Shown here in pieces: positions 48,668-57,565 of a DNA stretch of 64,000 bases (within the stretch, counting starts at the first letter, position 1; each line of letters opens with the position of its first letter). The notes beneath the pieces were generated by a model. That model was not told the origin of the DNA. It did no database searches and worked only from the letters and a program-made list of their open reading frames with translations. The translations under genes and the position numbers were made by a program. The stretch spans positions 1-64,000 of the forward strand of contig CAZVGO010000049.1 of the NCBI GenBank assembly GCA_964626755.1. The letters are read 5' to 3'. The DNA comes from JACDAV01 sp964626755. Lineage in GTDB: Bacteria > Chloroflexota > Limnocylindria > Limnocylindrales > CSP1-4.

Positions 48668-51600
48668 GTGGACCCGATGTACGAGTGCCTCGACGGCAAC
48701 GAGGCGGCCGCCCGCGTCGCCTACGCCGTCAGCGAAGTGATCCCGATCTACCCGATCACCCCGGCGACCCCGATGGCGGAACATTGCGACGACTGGGCGG
48801 CGACCAACCGCCCAAACCTCTGGGGGAAGGTCCCGGACGTCGTCGAGATGCAGTCGGAGGCGGGCGCGGCCGGCGCACTGCACGGTGCCCTCCAGAAGGG
48901 CGCGCTCGGGACGACGTTCACGGCATCCCAGGGCCTCCTTCTGATGGTCCCCAACATGTTCAAGATCTGTGGCGAGCTGACGCCGACGGTCATCCATGTC
49001 GCAGCCCGCACTGTGGCGACACACGCACTGTCGATCTTCGGCGACCACAGCGATGTGATGCACGCGCGCACGACCGGTTGGGCAATGCTCGCCGCAGGGT
49101 CGGTCCAGGAAGCGCACGACTTCGCCCTGGTGGCACATGCCGCGACGCTGCGGGCCCGGGTGCCATTCCTGCACTTCTTTGACGGTTTCCGCACGTCGCA
49201 CGAGATCAACAAGATCGTGGTGCTGGACGAGGACGACATCCGCGCGCTCGTCCGCGACGACGATGTCCTCGACTTCCGCGGCCGGGGCATGACGCCCGAC
49301 GCTCCGGTCGTGCGGGGCACCGCGCAGAACCCGGACGTCTTCTTCCAGGCGCGCGAGGCGTCGAACCCGTTCCACCTGGCTGTGCCCGGGATCGTCCAGG
49401 AGGTCATGGACGAGCTCGCCGCACGGACCGGCCGGCACTACGGGGTAGTGGACTACCACGGCGCACCGAACGCGGATCGCGTCGTGATCGCGATGGGCTC
49501 CGCCAACGGCGCCGTGGAGGAGACCGTCGACACGCTCGTCGCCGCGGGCGAGCGGGTCGGGATGCTGCGGATCCGCCTCTTCCAGCCCTTCCCGGCCGAC
49601 CAGATCCTCGCCTCCCTTCCGTCGACGGTGCGCGCGATCGCGGTCCTCGATCGGACGAAGGAGCCGGGCGCCGTCGGCGAGCCGCTCTATCTCGCGGTCG
49701 TCGCGGCCCTTGCCGAGGCGATGGACGCCGACGCTCCGCCATTCGCGACCGCGCCCCGGGTGAGCGGCGGGCGCTACGGCCTCTCATCGAAGGAGATGAC
49801 GCCCTCGATGATCAAGCCGATCTTCGAGGAGCTCGCCGCGACGCGGCCCAAGCGGCATTTCACGGTCGGGATCTACGACGACGTGACGCACCTCAGCCTG
49901 CCGATCGACACCGACTTCCGGCACCCGCGTCCGGCGGGCGAGGTCCAGGCCGTGTTCTTCGGGCTCGGCTCGGACGGCACGGTCGGCGCGAACAAGGCAT
50001 CGATCAAGATCATCGGCGAGAGCACCGACCTGTTCGCCCAGGGCTACTTCGTCTACGACTCGAAGAAGTCGGGCTCGGTCACCGTGTCGCACCTGCGCTT
50101 TGGCCCGGAGCCCATCCGGTCCACCTATCTCGTCGAGGAAGCCGACTTCGTCGCCTGTCACCAGTTCGGGCTGCTCGGCAAGACGAAGGTCCTCGAGCAC
50201 GCGAAGCCCGGGGCGACGTTCCTGCTCAACGCGCCGTACGGCCCGGACGAGGTCTGGGATCACCTGCCGGGCGGCGTCCAGCAGTTGCTCCTCGACAAGG
50301 AAATCGACTTCTGGGTGATCGACGCACTCGCGGTGGCCGACGAGGCCGGCATGGGCAGCCGGATCAACACCGTGATGCAGCCGTGCTTCTTCCAGCTCGC
50401 GGGCATCCTGCCGGCGGCCGAGGCGATCACCCGGATCAAGGGCTTCGTCGAGAAGACTTATGCGAAGCGCGGCGAGGCGATGATCGCCCGCAACTTCGCC
50501 GCGATCGACCGCTCGCTGGAGCGCCTCGGCCACGTCCCGGTTGGCGGCGTGACCAACAAGCTTGCGACGACCCCGCCCGTGCCCGACGATGTGCCCGACT
50601 TCGTCGCCCGGATCACGTCGCGGCTGATGGCCGGCGACGGCGACCAGCTGCCCGTGAGCGCGCTCCCGGTCGACGGCACGTTCCCGACCGGGACCACGAA
50701 GTACGAAAAGCGGGCAATCGCCCAGATGATCCCGATCTGGGACCCGGCGATCTGCATCGACTGCGGCAAGTGCGCGATGGTCTGCCCGCACGCCACGATC
50801 CGGATGAAGGTGTTCCCGACCGCGGCGGTCAAGGCGGCGCCCGCCGGCTTCCTCCACAAGGAGTTTCGCAGCCGCGATCTTCCCGACCACCGGCTCACGA
50901 TCCAGGTCGCGCCGGACGATTGCACCGGCTGCGGCGTCTGCGTCGACGTCTGCCCCGCGAAGAGCAAGACCGACACGAGCCACAAGGCGATCAACATGGA
51001 GCCGGTCGCCGCCCACCGCGACGTCGAGCGACCTCGCTGGGATTTCTTCCAATCCATCGCGCCGCTCGATCGCAGCCTCATCCCGCATGACACGGTCAAG
51101 GGCAGCCAGGTGCTCGAGCCGCTCTTCGAGTTCTCGGGCGCGTGCGGCGGTTGCGGCGAGACGCCCTACATCCGATTGGTCAGCCAGCTCTTCGGCGACC
51201 GGATGATCGTGGCCAACGCGACGGGCTGCTCGTCGATCTACGGCGCCAACCTGCCGACGACGCCGTGGACGGTCAATGCCGCCGGCCGCGGCCCAGCCTG
51301 GAACAACTCACTCTTCGAGGACAACGCGGAGTTCGGACTCGGGATGCGGCTCGCGCTCGACGCGCAGACGGATCACGCCCGCCGTTTGATCGAACGCCTT
51401 GCCCCGAAGCTCGGCAAGGACATTGTCGGCGGGCTCCTCGGAGCCGCCCAGGACACGGAGGCGGAGATCGCGCTCCAGCGCGAGCGGGTCGGCGTCCTGC
51501 GCGAGGCGCTGGGTCGGGTCAAGGGCCCGCTGCGCTCGGACGCCCGGCACTTGCTTGCGCTCGCCGGCGATCTCGTCCGCAAGGGCGTCTGGATCATCGG

Positions 51601-52318
51601 CGGCGACGGCTGGGCGTACGACATCGGCTTCGGCGGCGTCGACCAGGTCCTCTCGTCCGGTCGCAACGTCAACATCCTCGTCCTCGACACGGAGGTCTAC
51701 TCGAACACCGGCGGCCAGGCCTCCAAGGCGACGCCGCGCGGCGCCGTGGCGAAGTTCGCGGCCGCCGGCAAGGGGACCGCCAAGAAGGACCTCGGCGCGA
51801 TCGCGCGCGCATATGGCAATGTCTTCGTGGCCCAGGTCTCGATGGGCGCGAATGACCAACAGACGACGAAGGCGCTGCTCGAGGCCGATGCATGGCCGGG
51901 TCCATCGCTCGTCATCGCCTACAGCACCTGCATCGCTCACGGGATCGATATGAGCAAGTCAATGACCCACCAGAAGGACGCGGTCAAGAGCGGATACTGG
52001 CCGCTGTACCGCTTCCACCCGTCCGAGATCGAAGGTGGCAAGCCCTTCAAGCTCGACTCCTCCACCCCATCGATCCCGATCGCCGACTTCGTGGCGACCG
52101 AGACGCGCTTCGCCGTCCTGAAGCGGACGCATCCTGAGCGGGCTGCCGAGCTCGCGGCACTCGCCCAGGCGGACGCCGACGAGCGCTGGCGTTACTACCA
52201 GCAGCTCGCGGGCATCGAGCGCACGGTTCCGCATGTCGATCGGCCCGATTCCGACAGCGGACACGAGGTCGAGAGCGATGTGGGCTCCCGCGACGAGAGC
52301 GAAGGGGACGGGGCATGA
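48668..52318 (+). CDS. nifJ: Pyruvate:ferredoxin (flavodoxin) oxidoreductase
   Basis: It decarboxylates pyruvate to acetyl-CoA and CO2 and reduces ferredoxin or flavodoxin. The 1216-residue single chain carries the substrate-binding start NEAAARVAYAVSEVIPIYPITP, two 4Fe-4S motifs (CIDCGKCAMVCP near 695; CTGCGVCVDVCP near 755), a proximal cluster set (CGGCGETPYIR near 827 and CSS), and the thiamine motif GDGWAYDIGFGGVDQ near 980 with SNTGGQ. GTG 48668 is chosen because GGGAGG is eight bases before it; ATG 48674 is possible. The dihydroorotate-dehydrogenase-like gene overlaps by four bases. Acetyl-CoA made here can feed PhaA. Confidence 0.95.
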   Translation: MDPMYECLDGNEAAARVAYAVSEVIPIYPITPATPMAEHCDDWAATNRPNLWGKVPDVVEMQSEAGAAGALHGALQKGALGTTFTASQGLLLMVPNMFKICGELTPTVIHVAARTVATHALSIFGDHSDVMHARTTGWAMLAAGSVQEAHDFALVAHAATLRARVPFLHFFDGFRTSHEINKIVVLDEDDIRALVRDDDVLDFRGRGMTPDAPVVRGTAQNPDVFFQAREASNPFHLAVPGIVQEVMDELAARTGRHYGVVDYHGAPNADRVVIAMGSANGAVEETVDTLVAAGERVGMLRIRLFQPFPADQILASLPSTVRAIAVLDRTKEPGAVGEPLYLAVVAALAEAMDADAPPFATAPRVSGGRYGLSSKEMTPSMIKPIFEELAATRPKRHFTVGIYDDVTHLSLPIDTDFRHPRPAGEVQAVFFGLGSDGTVGANKASIKIIGESTDLFAQGYFVYDSKKSGSVTVSHLRFGPEPIRSTYLVEEADFVACHQFGLLGKTKVLEHAKPGATFLLNAPYGPDEVWDHLPGGVQQLLLDKEIDFWVIDALAVADEAGMGSRINTVMQPCFFQLAGILPAAEAITRIKGFVEKTYAKRGEAMIARNFAAIDRSLERLGHVPVGGVTNKLATTPPVPDDVPDFVARITSRLMAGDGDQLPVSALPVDGTFPTGTTKYEKRAIAQMIPIWDPAICIDCGKCAMVCPHATIRMKVFPTAAVKAAPAGFLHKEFRSRDLPDHRLTIQVAPDDCTGCGVCVDVCPAKSKTDTSHKAINMEPVAAHRDVERPRWDFFQSIAPLDRSLIPHDTVKGSQVLEPLFEFSGACGGCGETPYIRLVSQLFGDRMIVANATGCSSIYGANLPTTPWTVNAAGRGPAWNNSLFEDNAEFGLGMRLALDAQTDHARRLIERLAPKLGKDIVGGLLGAAQDTEAEIALQRERVGVLREALGRVKGPLRSDARHLLALAGDLVRKGVWIIGGDGWAYDIGFGGVDQVLSSGRNVNILVLDTEVYSNTGGQASKATPRGAVAKFAAAGKGTAKKDLGAIARAYGNVFVAQVSMGANDQQTTKALLEADAWPGPSLVIAYSTCIAHGIDMSKSMTHQKDAVKSGYWPLYRFHPSEIEGGKPFKLDSSTPSIPIADFVATETRFAVLKRTHPERAAELAALAQADADERWRYYQQLAGIERTVPHVDRPDSDSGHEVESDVGSRDESEGDGA

Positions 52319-53370
52319 CCGTCGACCTGCGCACCCGCTACCTGGGCCTCGAGCTCCGCTCGCCGATCGTCGCTTCTGCCTCTCCGCTGAACGGCGAGCC
52401 GGTCACTGCCGCGCTCGTGGAGCGCGCGGGTGCGGCGGCGATCGTCCTGCCGTCGCTGTTCGAGGAGGAGATCCTCCACGAAGAGATCGAGCTGAACCGC
52501 TCGCTTGAGCAGGGCACCGAACACTTCGCCGAGGCGCTCGACTACTTCCCGGCCCTCGATGCCTTCGTGGGCCCGGCCGACCGTTACGTCGCCGTGCTCG
52601 AACTCATCAAGGCCCAATCCACGGTGCCGGTCATCGCGAGCCTGAATGCGACCACCGCCGGGGGATGGGTACGCTACGCCCGGCTCATGCAGGACGCGGG
52701 TGCGGACGCGCTCGAGCTGAACCTGTACCGTGTGGCTGCCGACCCGCGCCGGGCGGCCGCCGAGATGGAGGCGGCCGACCTGGAGCTCATCGCGGCCGTC
52801 CGCGCGTCGGTCACGATCCCACTCGCGATCAAGCTGAGCCCGTACTACTCCGCCCTGGCGAACTTCGCGGCCGCAGCCAGGGGCGCCGGCGCCGACGGTT
52901 TCGTCATGTTCAATCGCTTCTACCAGCCGGATCTCGATCTCGACACGCTCGAGGTCGTGCCGCGGCTCGAGTTGAGTCAGCCTTGGGAGATGCGCGTGCC
53001 GGTGCGATGGATCGCAATCCTCCGACCCCAGCTGGGGCCCGACGTGTCCCTCGCGGCAAGTTCCGGCGCCCACACCGGGTCCGACGTGGTCAAGGGCCTC
53101 ATGGTCGGCGCCGACGTCGTGATGATGACGTCGGCCCTCCTGCGCCACGGCCCCGAACATGTCGGCACGGTGGAGGCTGAGCTGCGAGCGTGGATGACCG
53201 ATCACGAGTACGACTCGGTCGAACAGCTCCGGGGAAGCGCCAGCCAGGCCACCGCCGAGAACCCGTCTGCATTCGAGCGCGCCAACTACATGCAGACGCT
53301 TCGCTCCTGGGTTGCGCCGCGAGAGCTGACCCCCACCTCTCCGGATTCGTTCGGGGAGCAACGTGGCTGA
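52315..53370 (+). CDS. Dihydroorotate-dehydrogenase-like flavoprotein linked to NifJ
   Basis: A 351-residue TIM-barrel protein resembling class 1 dihydroorotate dehydrogenases. The start TVDLRTRYLGLELRSPIVAS, the ALELNLYRV segment, the Lys in PLAIKLSPYYS and the C-terminal SGAHTGSDVVKGLMVGADVVMMTSAL (FMN phosphate region) support this. Homologues fused or adjacent to pyruvate:ferredoxin oxidoreductase are known and are not thought to make pyrimidines. The ATGA overlap with nifJ implies coupled synthesis. No other pyrimidine gene is present. It may pass electrons between flavin and the oxidoreductase or a quinone; that role is inferred. Confidence 0.85.
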   Translation: MTVDLRTRYLGLELRSPIVASASPLNGEPVTAALVERAGAAAIVLPSLFEEEILHEEIELNRSLEQGTEHFAEALDYFPALDAFVGPADRYVAVLELIKAQSTVPVIASLNATTAGGWVRYARLMQDAGADALELNLYRVAADPRRAAAEMEAADLELIAAVRASVTIPLAIKLSPYYSALANFAAAARGAGADGFVMFNRFYQPDLDLDTLEVVPRLELSQPWEMRVPVRWIAILRPQLGPDVSLAASSGAHTGSDVVKGLMVGADVVMMTSALLRHGPEHVGTVEAELRAWMTDHEYDSVEQLRGSASQATAENPSAFERANYMQTLRSWVAPRELTPTSPDSFGEQRG

Positions 53371-53405
53371 CCCTGTCACAAGGCGACTCGCGGCGCTGAG
53401 CATCG

Positions 53406-54683
53406 ATGCGAACCGTTAGCGCCGAGGAGGCGGTCGCCGGGATCGACTCCGGCCACCAGGTCTATGTCCATTGCGCCGCGGCTGCGCCATCGGTCCTCCT
53501 CGACGCCCTCGTCGCCCGGGCGAGAGCCGAGGACCTTCGTGACGTGGGAGCCATCCACCTCCACATCGAAGGGCCCGGGCCCCACCTCGCCCCGGATATG
53601 GCGGCGCACATCCGCCACCGCGCACTGTTCATCGGCCCGAATGCCCGCCGGGCCGTCAACGAGGGCCGGGCCGACTACGTCCCGGTGTTCCTGTCCGACG
53701 TCCCGCAGCTCTTCCTTTCGGGGGAGCTGCCCCTCGATGCGGTTCTCGTCAACGCCACTCCGCCGGACGCCCACGGCTTCTGCTCGCTGGGGACGTCCGT
53801 CGAGGCAATTCACGCCGCCATCCGGGCGGCCACGACCGTCATCGTCCAGTTCAACAAGGCGATGCCGAGGACCCTCGGCGAGAGCTTCATCCACGTCGAC
53901 GACATCGACCTCGCGGTCGAGGTAGATGTCCCGCCGTACGAGTATCCGGTCGGCGAGATCGGGCCGGTCGAGCGGCGAGTCGGCGAGTACGTCGCTGAGC
54001 TCGTCACCGATGGGGCGACCCTCCAGCTGGGGATCGGGGCGATCCCTGTCGCCACGGCGCTCGCCCTCGGCGACAAGCGCGACCTCGGGATCCACACGGA
54101 GATGTTCACCGACTCGGTCGTCGACCTCGTCGAGAGCGGCGTGATCAACGGCTCGCGCAAGGAGCGCAACCGCGGCAAGATCGTGACCGCCTTCGTCCTG
54201 GGGTCCCGGCGGCTGTACGACTTCATCGCCGACAACCCGATGGTCGAGATGCGATCGGTCGACTTCACCAACGACACCCAGGTGATCCGCTCGTTCAGCC
54301 GGATGTTCGCGATCAACTCGGCCATCGAGGTAGACCTGACGGGGCAGGTCGTCGCCGACTCGATCGGTTCCCGGCCTTACTCCGGCGTCGGGGGCCAGAT
54401 GGACTTCATCCGGGGCGCGGCGCTGGCGACCGAAGGCCGGGCGATCATCGCCCTGCCCTCGACGGCGGCAGGAGGGAAGGCGTCCCGTATCGCGACCACG
54501 CTCCGCGAGGGCGCGGGCGTGGTGACGACCCGCGCCCACGTGCGGACGGTCGTCACCGAATACGGCGTGGCTGAGCTGTTCGGGCGAAGCCTCCGGGAGA
54601 GGGCCGCCGCACTGATCGGGATCGCTCACCCGGACTTCCGCGATCAGCTGCGGTCCGAGGCGCGGCGCATCGTTGAGCTCTAG
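53406..54683 (+). CDS. Acetyl-CoA hydrolase/4-hydroxybutyrate CoA-transferase family enzyme
   Basis: A 425-residue CoA-transferase. Family features are VPVFLSDVPQLF, DAVLVNATPPDAHGFCSLG, TLQLGIGAIP, the catalytic Glu region GIHTEMFTDSVVDL, and the C-terminal GVGGQMDFIRGA, TTRAHVRTVVTEYGVAELFG. It would exchange CoA between acetyl-CoA and another acid, making acetate or activating hydroxybutyrate; which acid is unclear. It follows nifJ and its partner with 35 bases between and may be co-transcribed. With acetate kinase and PHA genes it fits handling of surplus acetyl-CoA under low electron-acceptor supply. Confidence 0.88.
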   Translation: MRTVSAEEAVAGIDSGHQVYVHCAAAAPSVLLDALVARARAEDLRDVGAIHLHIEGPGPHLAPDMAAHIRHRALFIGPNARRAVNEGRADYVPVFLSDVPQLFLSGELPLDAVLVNATPPDAHGFCSLGTSVEAIHAAIRAATTVIVQFNKAMPRTLGESFIHVDDIDLAVEVDVPPYEYPVGEIGPVERRVGEYVAELVTDGATLQLGIGAIPVATALALGDKRDLGIHTEMFTDSVVDLVESGVINGSRKERNRGKIVTAFVLGSRRLYDFIADNPMVEMRSVDFTNDTQVIRSFSRMFAINSAIEVDLTGQVVADSIGSRPYSGVGGQMDFIRGAALATEGRAIIALPSTAAGGKASRIATTLREGAGVVTTRAHVRTVVTEYGVAELFGRSLRERAAALIGIAHPDFRDQLRSEARRIVEL

Positions 54684-54700
54684 CTCGGGTGCCGGGTGCC

Positions 54701-55213
54701 TCAGGTCGCGGCCGGGGCCGGCTGCCGTGCCGTCAGGATCGCCGCAATCCCGGCCGCCCACGCCCGAACCTCGTCCCAGGGCCGGTAATCCCCCTCCGGG
54801 GCGCGGAGCGCCGTCACGAGGAGCCTCTCCGGCAGGCTGAGCTCTGATTTCGCGAGGCGCCCGGGGAAGACGCGGTGCTCGCGAGCCGTGGTCCGGCCCA
54901 TGAGGACCGCCGCTTCCGGAGACTCCGCATCCGGCTTCGGCGGGTCGCCGATGGGCCCGCTCGAGAACAACCAGACCTCGCGGGCTGCCAGCACGGCGGT
55001 CGATCGATCGACGAGTGCCCGGGCCGGCTCCAGCCAGCGACCGGCGTAGACGGCGCTGCCGAGGACGACGGCGTCGAACTCCTCGAGGCCCCGGACGTGG
55101 TCCGGCTCGCGCACGACGACATCGAGCCCGGAACCTGCGAGGACCTCGCCGATCACCCTGGCGATCTCCGCGGTGGAGCCATACCTCGAGGCGGCGGTAA
55201 CGAGAACGCGCAT
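54701..55213 (-). CDS. Flavodoxin-domain protein
   Basis: A 170-residue protein of the flavodoxin/HemG type. The FMN phosphate loop is VTAASRYGSTAEIA, followed by the second flavin-side motif VVLGSAVYAGRWLEPA and a third loop at LFSSGPIGDPP. It resembles flavodoxin-like protoporphyrinogen oxidases (HemG) but lacks enough features to say which. As a small electron carrier it could accept electrons from NifJ, whose operon converges with it 17 bases away. GGGATGG-like sequence precedes the ATG. Confidence 0.8.
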   Translation of the reverse strand: MRVLVTAASRYGSTAEIARVIGEVLAGSGLDVVVREPDHVRGLEEFDAVVLGSAVYAGRWLEPARALVDRSTAVLAAREVWLFSSGPIGDPPKPDAESPEAAVLMGRTTAREHRVFPGRLAKSELSLPERLLVTALRAPEGDYRPWDEVRAWAAGIAAILTARQPAPAAT

Positions 55214-55243
55214 GTGACCATCCCTTTCAGCGGTGAACCGAGC

Positions 55244-55651
55244 CTAGACGCCGACGCCCTCGGGGGCCCAGTCGGCGATGAGCACGGCCCACAGCAACAC
55301 AAGGTCGATGGCGATGCCCAGCAGCAGCCATGGATGGAAGAAGAGGAGCAGGAGCGCCAGCGACGCGACCGCGCCCACCGACACGCCCGCCGGCCAGAGC
55401 GCCGCCGGGAGCAGGCCGAGAGCGGCGATCGCCGCAATCGCGAATCCGCCCATCGTCGCGGCGAAGAGCGCCAGTCCGACGAGCCGGGCGACCTCGGGCC
55501 GGACACCGAGCGGCGCAAGCAGCCACGAGCGGTCAAGGGTGAACGGCCATGCCGGCCCACCCGCCGTGACCGGGGGCCGGGCCGAGACGAACCCGGCGTG
55601 GATGGCGCCATGCGCGAGCAGGAATGCGGCGATGGCGAGACGGGTGATCAT
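55244..55651 (-). CDS. Small four-helix membrane protein of unknown function
   Basis: A 135-residue hydrophobic protein with about four helices (AIAAFLLAHGAIHAGFV; ARLVGLALFAATMGGFAIAAIAALGL; VSVGAVASLALLLLFF; LLLGIAIDLVLLWAVL) and a short periplasmic loop. AGGAGG precedes the ATG. No family motif is recognised, though HGAIHAGF contains two histidines in the first helix that could bind metal or haem. It lies 30 bases upstream of the flavodoxin gene on the same strand. The exact DosR-type box G is 83 bases before its start, so the pair is probably induced as a unit. Confidence 0.6.
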   Translation of the reverse strand: MITRLAIAAFLLAHGAIHAGFVSARPPVTAGGPAWPFTLDRSWLLAPLGVRPEVARLVGLALFAATMGGFAIAAIAALGLLPAALWPAGVSVGAVASLALLLLFFHPWLLLGIAIDLVLLWAVLIADWAPEGVGV

Positions 55652-55734
55652 GTGATGGCCTCCTGGCATCTGTTCCGCTCGATCATCCGCATCTCGGCCC
55701 CTCCGCCGACAGGGCCGACCGGTAGGACATTTCG

Positions 55735-55748
55735 GGGCCCAAGGTCCC
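55735..55748. promoter_or_regulatory. DosR-box-like palindrome G (upstream of the 55651 gene)
   Basis: GGGCC-CAAG-GTCCC on the plus strand (GGGAC-CTTG-GGCCC on the minus strand) fits the consensus exactly. The flanks extend the symmetry (CATTTCG on the left, CGGAAATG on the right). It lies 83 bases upstream of the minus-strand start at 55651. Confidence 0.5.
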
Positions 55749-55802
55749 CGGAAATGCCAGAGCGGACCGGTCGCGATCGACCGGTCCGCTTGAATCCGGC
55801 GC

Positions 55803-56738
55803 TCAGCTCGGCTGGGGCGCCAGCGTGGTGGTCCGCGGCGCATCCTGGACTCGGCGTCCAGGCCCGCGGAAGGTCCGCCAGGCCAGAATGAGGATGGCGC
55901 CGTAGCCGAAGATCGACGCGATCATCGTCACGAACGGCCAGATTCCGAGGATCTGGAGGACGACGAGGCCGATGACGGCGGCGAGGTATGGACGCTCGCG
56001 GGTCACTTCTGGCGACGTCCGCCGAAGGATCCAGTCGCCGACCCAGATGCCGGCGACGAGGTAGCCAACGAAGGCGACCGCCGGCCAGAGGCCGAAGAGG
56101 ATTCCGAAGGCCAGGGGTGCCCCGACGACCGTGACGAGCAGAGCGAAGGTGAGGAACGCCGGCGCGATCGCGCCGATGAACCCGGTCGCGAACGCCTGGA
56201 TCGGCTCGCGGCTGATGATCTCCTCGGCCGCTCGGACCTGCCTGGCGGCGAGGCCTGCGAGCAGAAGGGCCGCGGCGATGGCGGCGAGCGCGAACCCCAC
56301 CCAGAGCAGGATCAGCACCGGGCCCAGGAAGAACCCGACACCGGTCATCTCCGTGCCGATGTCACGGATCGCGCCCTGAATCTGGGCGTTGCCCGTCTTC
56401 GTGACGAGCGAGTCGACCTTCATGACGTCCTGGGTGACGACGCTGTCCGGGCCAAGGGATACCGGGCTTCGAACGGCGACGATGGTCTCGGTCGTGCCCG
56501 ACAGGACGATCGAGCCGTCGACGACGACGATCGCGTTGACTTCGCCGGCGACGGTGGCCGTGCCGTTCACGACGATGACAGCATCAACGTGATCCCCGGC
56601 CGGAACCGTGATGTCACCTTCGGTCGAGATGAGGACGCGACCGTTATGCGGGAGCTCCGGCCCGGCCGCGAGCGCGGCTGGAACGAGGAACAGGAGAACG
56701 AGCAGGAGCGAGGCTCCCGCGACAAGCAAGCGCTTCAT
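55803..56738 (-). CDS. Exported bactofilin-like repeat protein with C-terminal membrane helices
   Basis: A 311-residue protein. A signal peptide (to about 25) leads to a region of short beta repeats (ITVPAGDHVDAVIVVNGTATVAGEVNAIVVVDGSIVLSG), characteristic of polymer-forming bactofilin/DUF domains, up to about residue 115. Then follow about five membrane helices (GFFLGPVLILLWVGFALAAIAAALLL and others). The combination, repeats outside and helices in the membrane, is seen in many uncharacterised envelope proteins. AGGAGG precedes ATG 56738. A 51-codon gene ends 11 bases upstream, so they are probably co-expressed. Confidence 0.78.
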   Translation of the reverse strand: MKRLLVAGASLLLVLLFLVPAALAAGPELPHNGRVLISTEGDITVPAGDHVDAVIVVNGTATVAGEVNAIVVVDGSIVLSGTTETIVAVRSPVSLGPDSVVTQDVMKVDSLVTKTGNAQIQGAIRDIGTEMTGVGFFLGPVLILLWVGFALAAIAAALLLAGLAARQVRAAEEIISREPIQAFATGFIGAIAPAFLTFALLVTVVGAPLAFGILFGLWPAVAFVGYLVAGIWVGDWILRRTSPEVTRERPYLAAVIGLVVLQILGIWPFVTMIASIFGYGAILILAWRTFRGPGRRVQDAPRTTTLAPQPS

Positions 56739-56749
56739 GGCGTTCCTCC

Positions 56750-56905
56750 TCAGGCCGACTCGGCAGGCTCGGCGCAGTCGAAGCCGCGCCAGCCGCGGCG
56801 GGCGAGCTCGGCGCGGACCTGCGTCCCACGCTGACCGGTCATCGTCACCCCAGCGACGACCGAAATAACAAGCAAGAAGAGCAGCAGCGGCAATACCCGC
56901 TTCAT
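56750..56905 (-). CDS. 51-residue exported or membrane peptide upstream of the bactofilin-like gene
   Basis: A short gene. The ATG at 56905 follows GGAGG. Residues 1-24 form a hydrophobic segment (KRVLPLLLFLLVISVVAGVT) like a signal or membrane anchor, followed by a polar tail (GQRGTQVRAELARRGWRGFD) with one Cys near the end (GFDCAEPAESA). The stop is followed by AGGAGG, which serves the next gene. Both the upstream site and the short spacing to the bactofilin-like gene support it as real. No family recognised. Confidence 0.6.
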   Translation of the reverse strand: MKRVLPLLLFLLVISVVAGVTMTGQRGTQVRAELARRGWRGFDCAEPAESA

Positions 56906-57000
56906 CGAATTGACCTCCAGGATTGTTGGGCGGGCCGGGTTCCAGCGTCCCGCGCGCGCCGCTTTCGAGCGGCGCCTCCGGTCCGTGCACCCGGTCTCTT

Positions 57001-57017
57001 GGCACTGTTAGCGTGCC
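57001..57017 (-). terminator. Hairpin after the CBS-USP operon
   Basis: GGCAC (57001-57005), TGTTAGC loop, GTGCC (57013-57017). It lies about 96 bases downstream of the USP stop at 57113 and could terminate that minus-strand transcript. There is no T-run; it could equally be an operator for the 56905 gene. Confidence 0.25.
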
Positions 57018-57112
57018 GGCCCCGTGGCGTTGATCGCGAGGGCCATTGAGCCCGATTCGACGGGCGGTCCGCCACGACACGAGGGCCGGCGGGCGGTCCG
57101 CCCGTCGGCCGA

Positions 57113-57514
57113 TCAGCGGGCGATGACGACCGTTGCCCGGGCGTGCGTCGCGACGTGCTCCGAGACGCTCCCCTGGAGGAAGCGCCCGACCACTCCCAGG
57201 CCGCGAGAGCCGACGACGATCGTGTCGAATCCGCCGGCCTCGGCGGTGCGCTCGATGGCGGCGGCGGGGTCGCCGGCGGGCTCGAGGAGCTCCGCCTCGA
57301 TCCCCAACGGGGCGAGAAGCTGCTGCGCCTCACGGAGCTGGGCCGCGTGCGAGTCAGGATCGTCCCACGGATCGATCGGCGCCCGACCGGCATGGATCGG
57401 GATGACGCTCACGACGCTGAGCGGCGCCTCGTAGCGCTTCGCCAGGTCGGCCGCCATCTCGAGCGCCCGCCGGGCGTGTTCGGTGCCGTCGTAGGCGAGG
57501 AGGATTCGCTTCAT
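57113..57514 (-). CDS. Universal stress protein, single domain
   Basis: A 133-residue USP, the minimal form. It starts MKRILLAYDGTEHARRAL and ends with the nucleotide-binding signature GSRGLGVVGRFLQGSVSEHV then ATVVIAR, so the G-x2-G-x9-G-S loop is intact. A GGAG site precedes the ATG. The CBS-domain gene ends 52 bases upstream, so the two are likely one operon under box H. It is one of four USPs in the right half of the window. Confidence 0.88.
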   Translation of the reverse strand: MKRILLAYDGTEHARRALEMAADLAKRYEAPLSVVSVIPIHAGRAPIDPWDDPDSHAAQLREAQQLLAPLGIEAELLEPAGDPAAAIERTAEAGGFDTIVVGSRGLGVVGRFLQGSVSEHVATHARATVVIAR

Positions 57515-57565
57515 CTCGGGTTCTCCTTCGCGCCGATCGGACCGTCACACGGATGTCGCGGGCGA

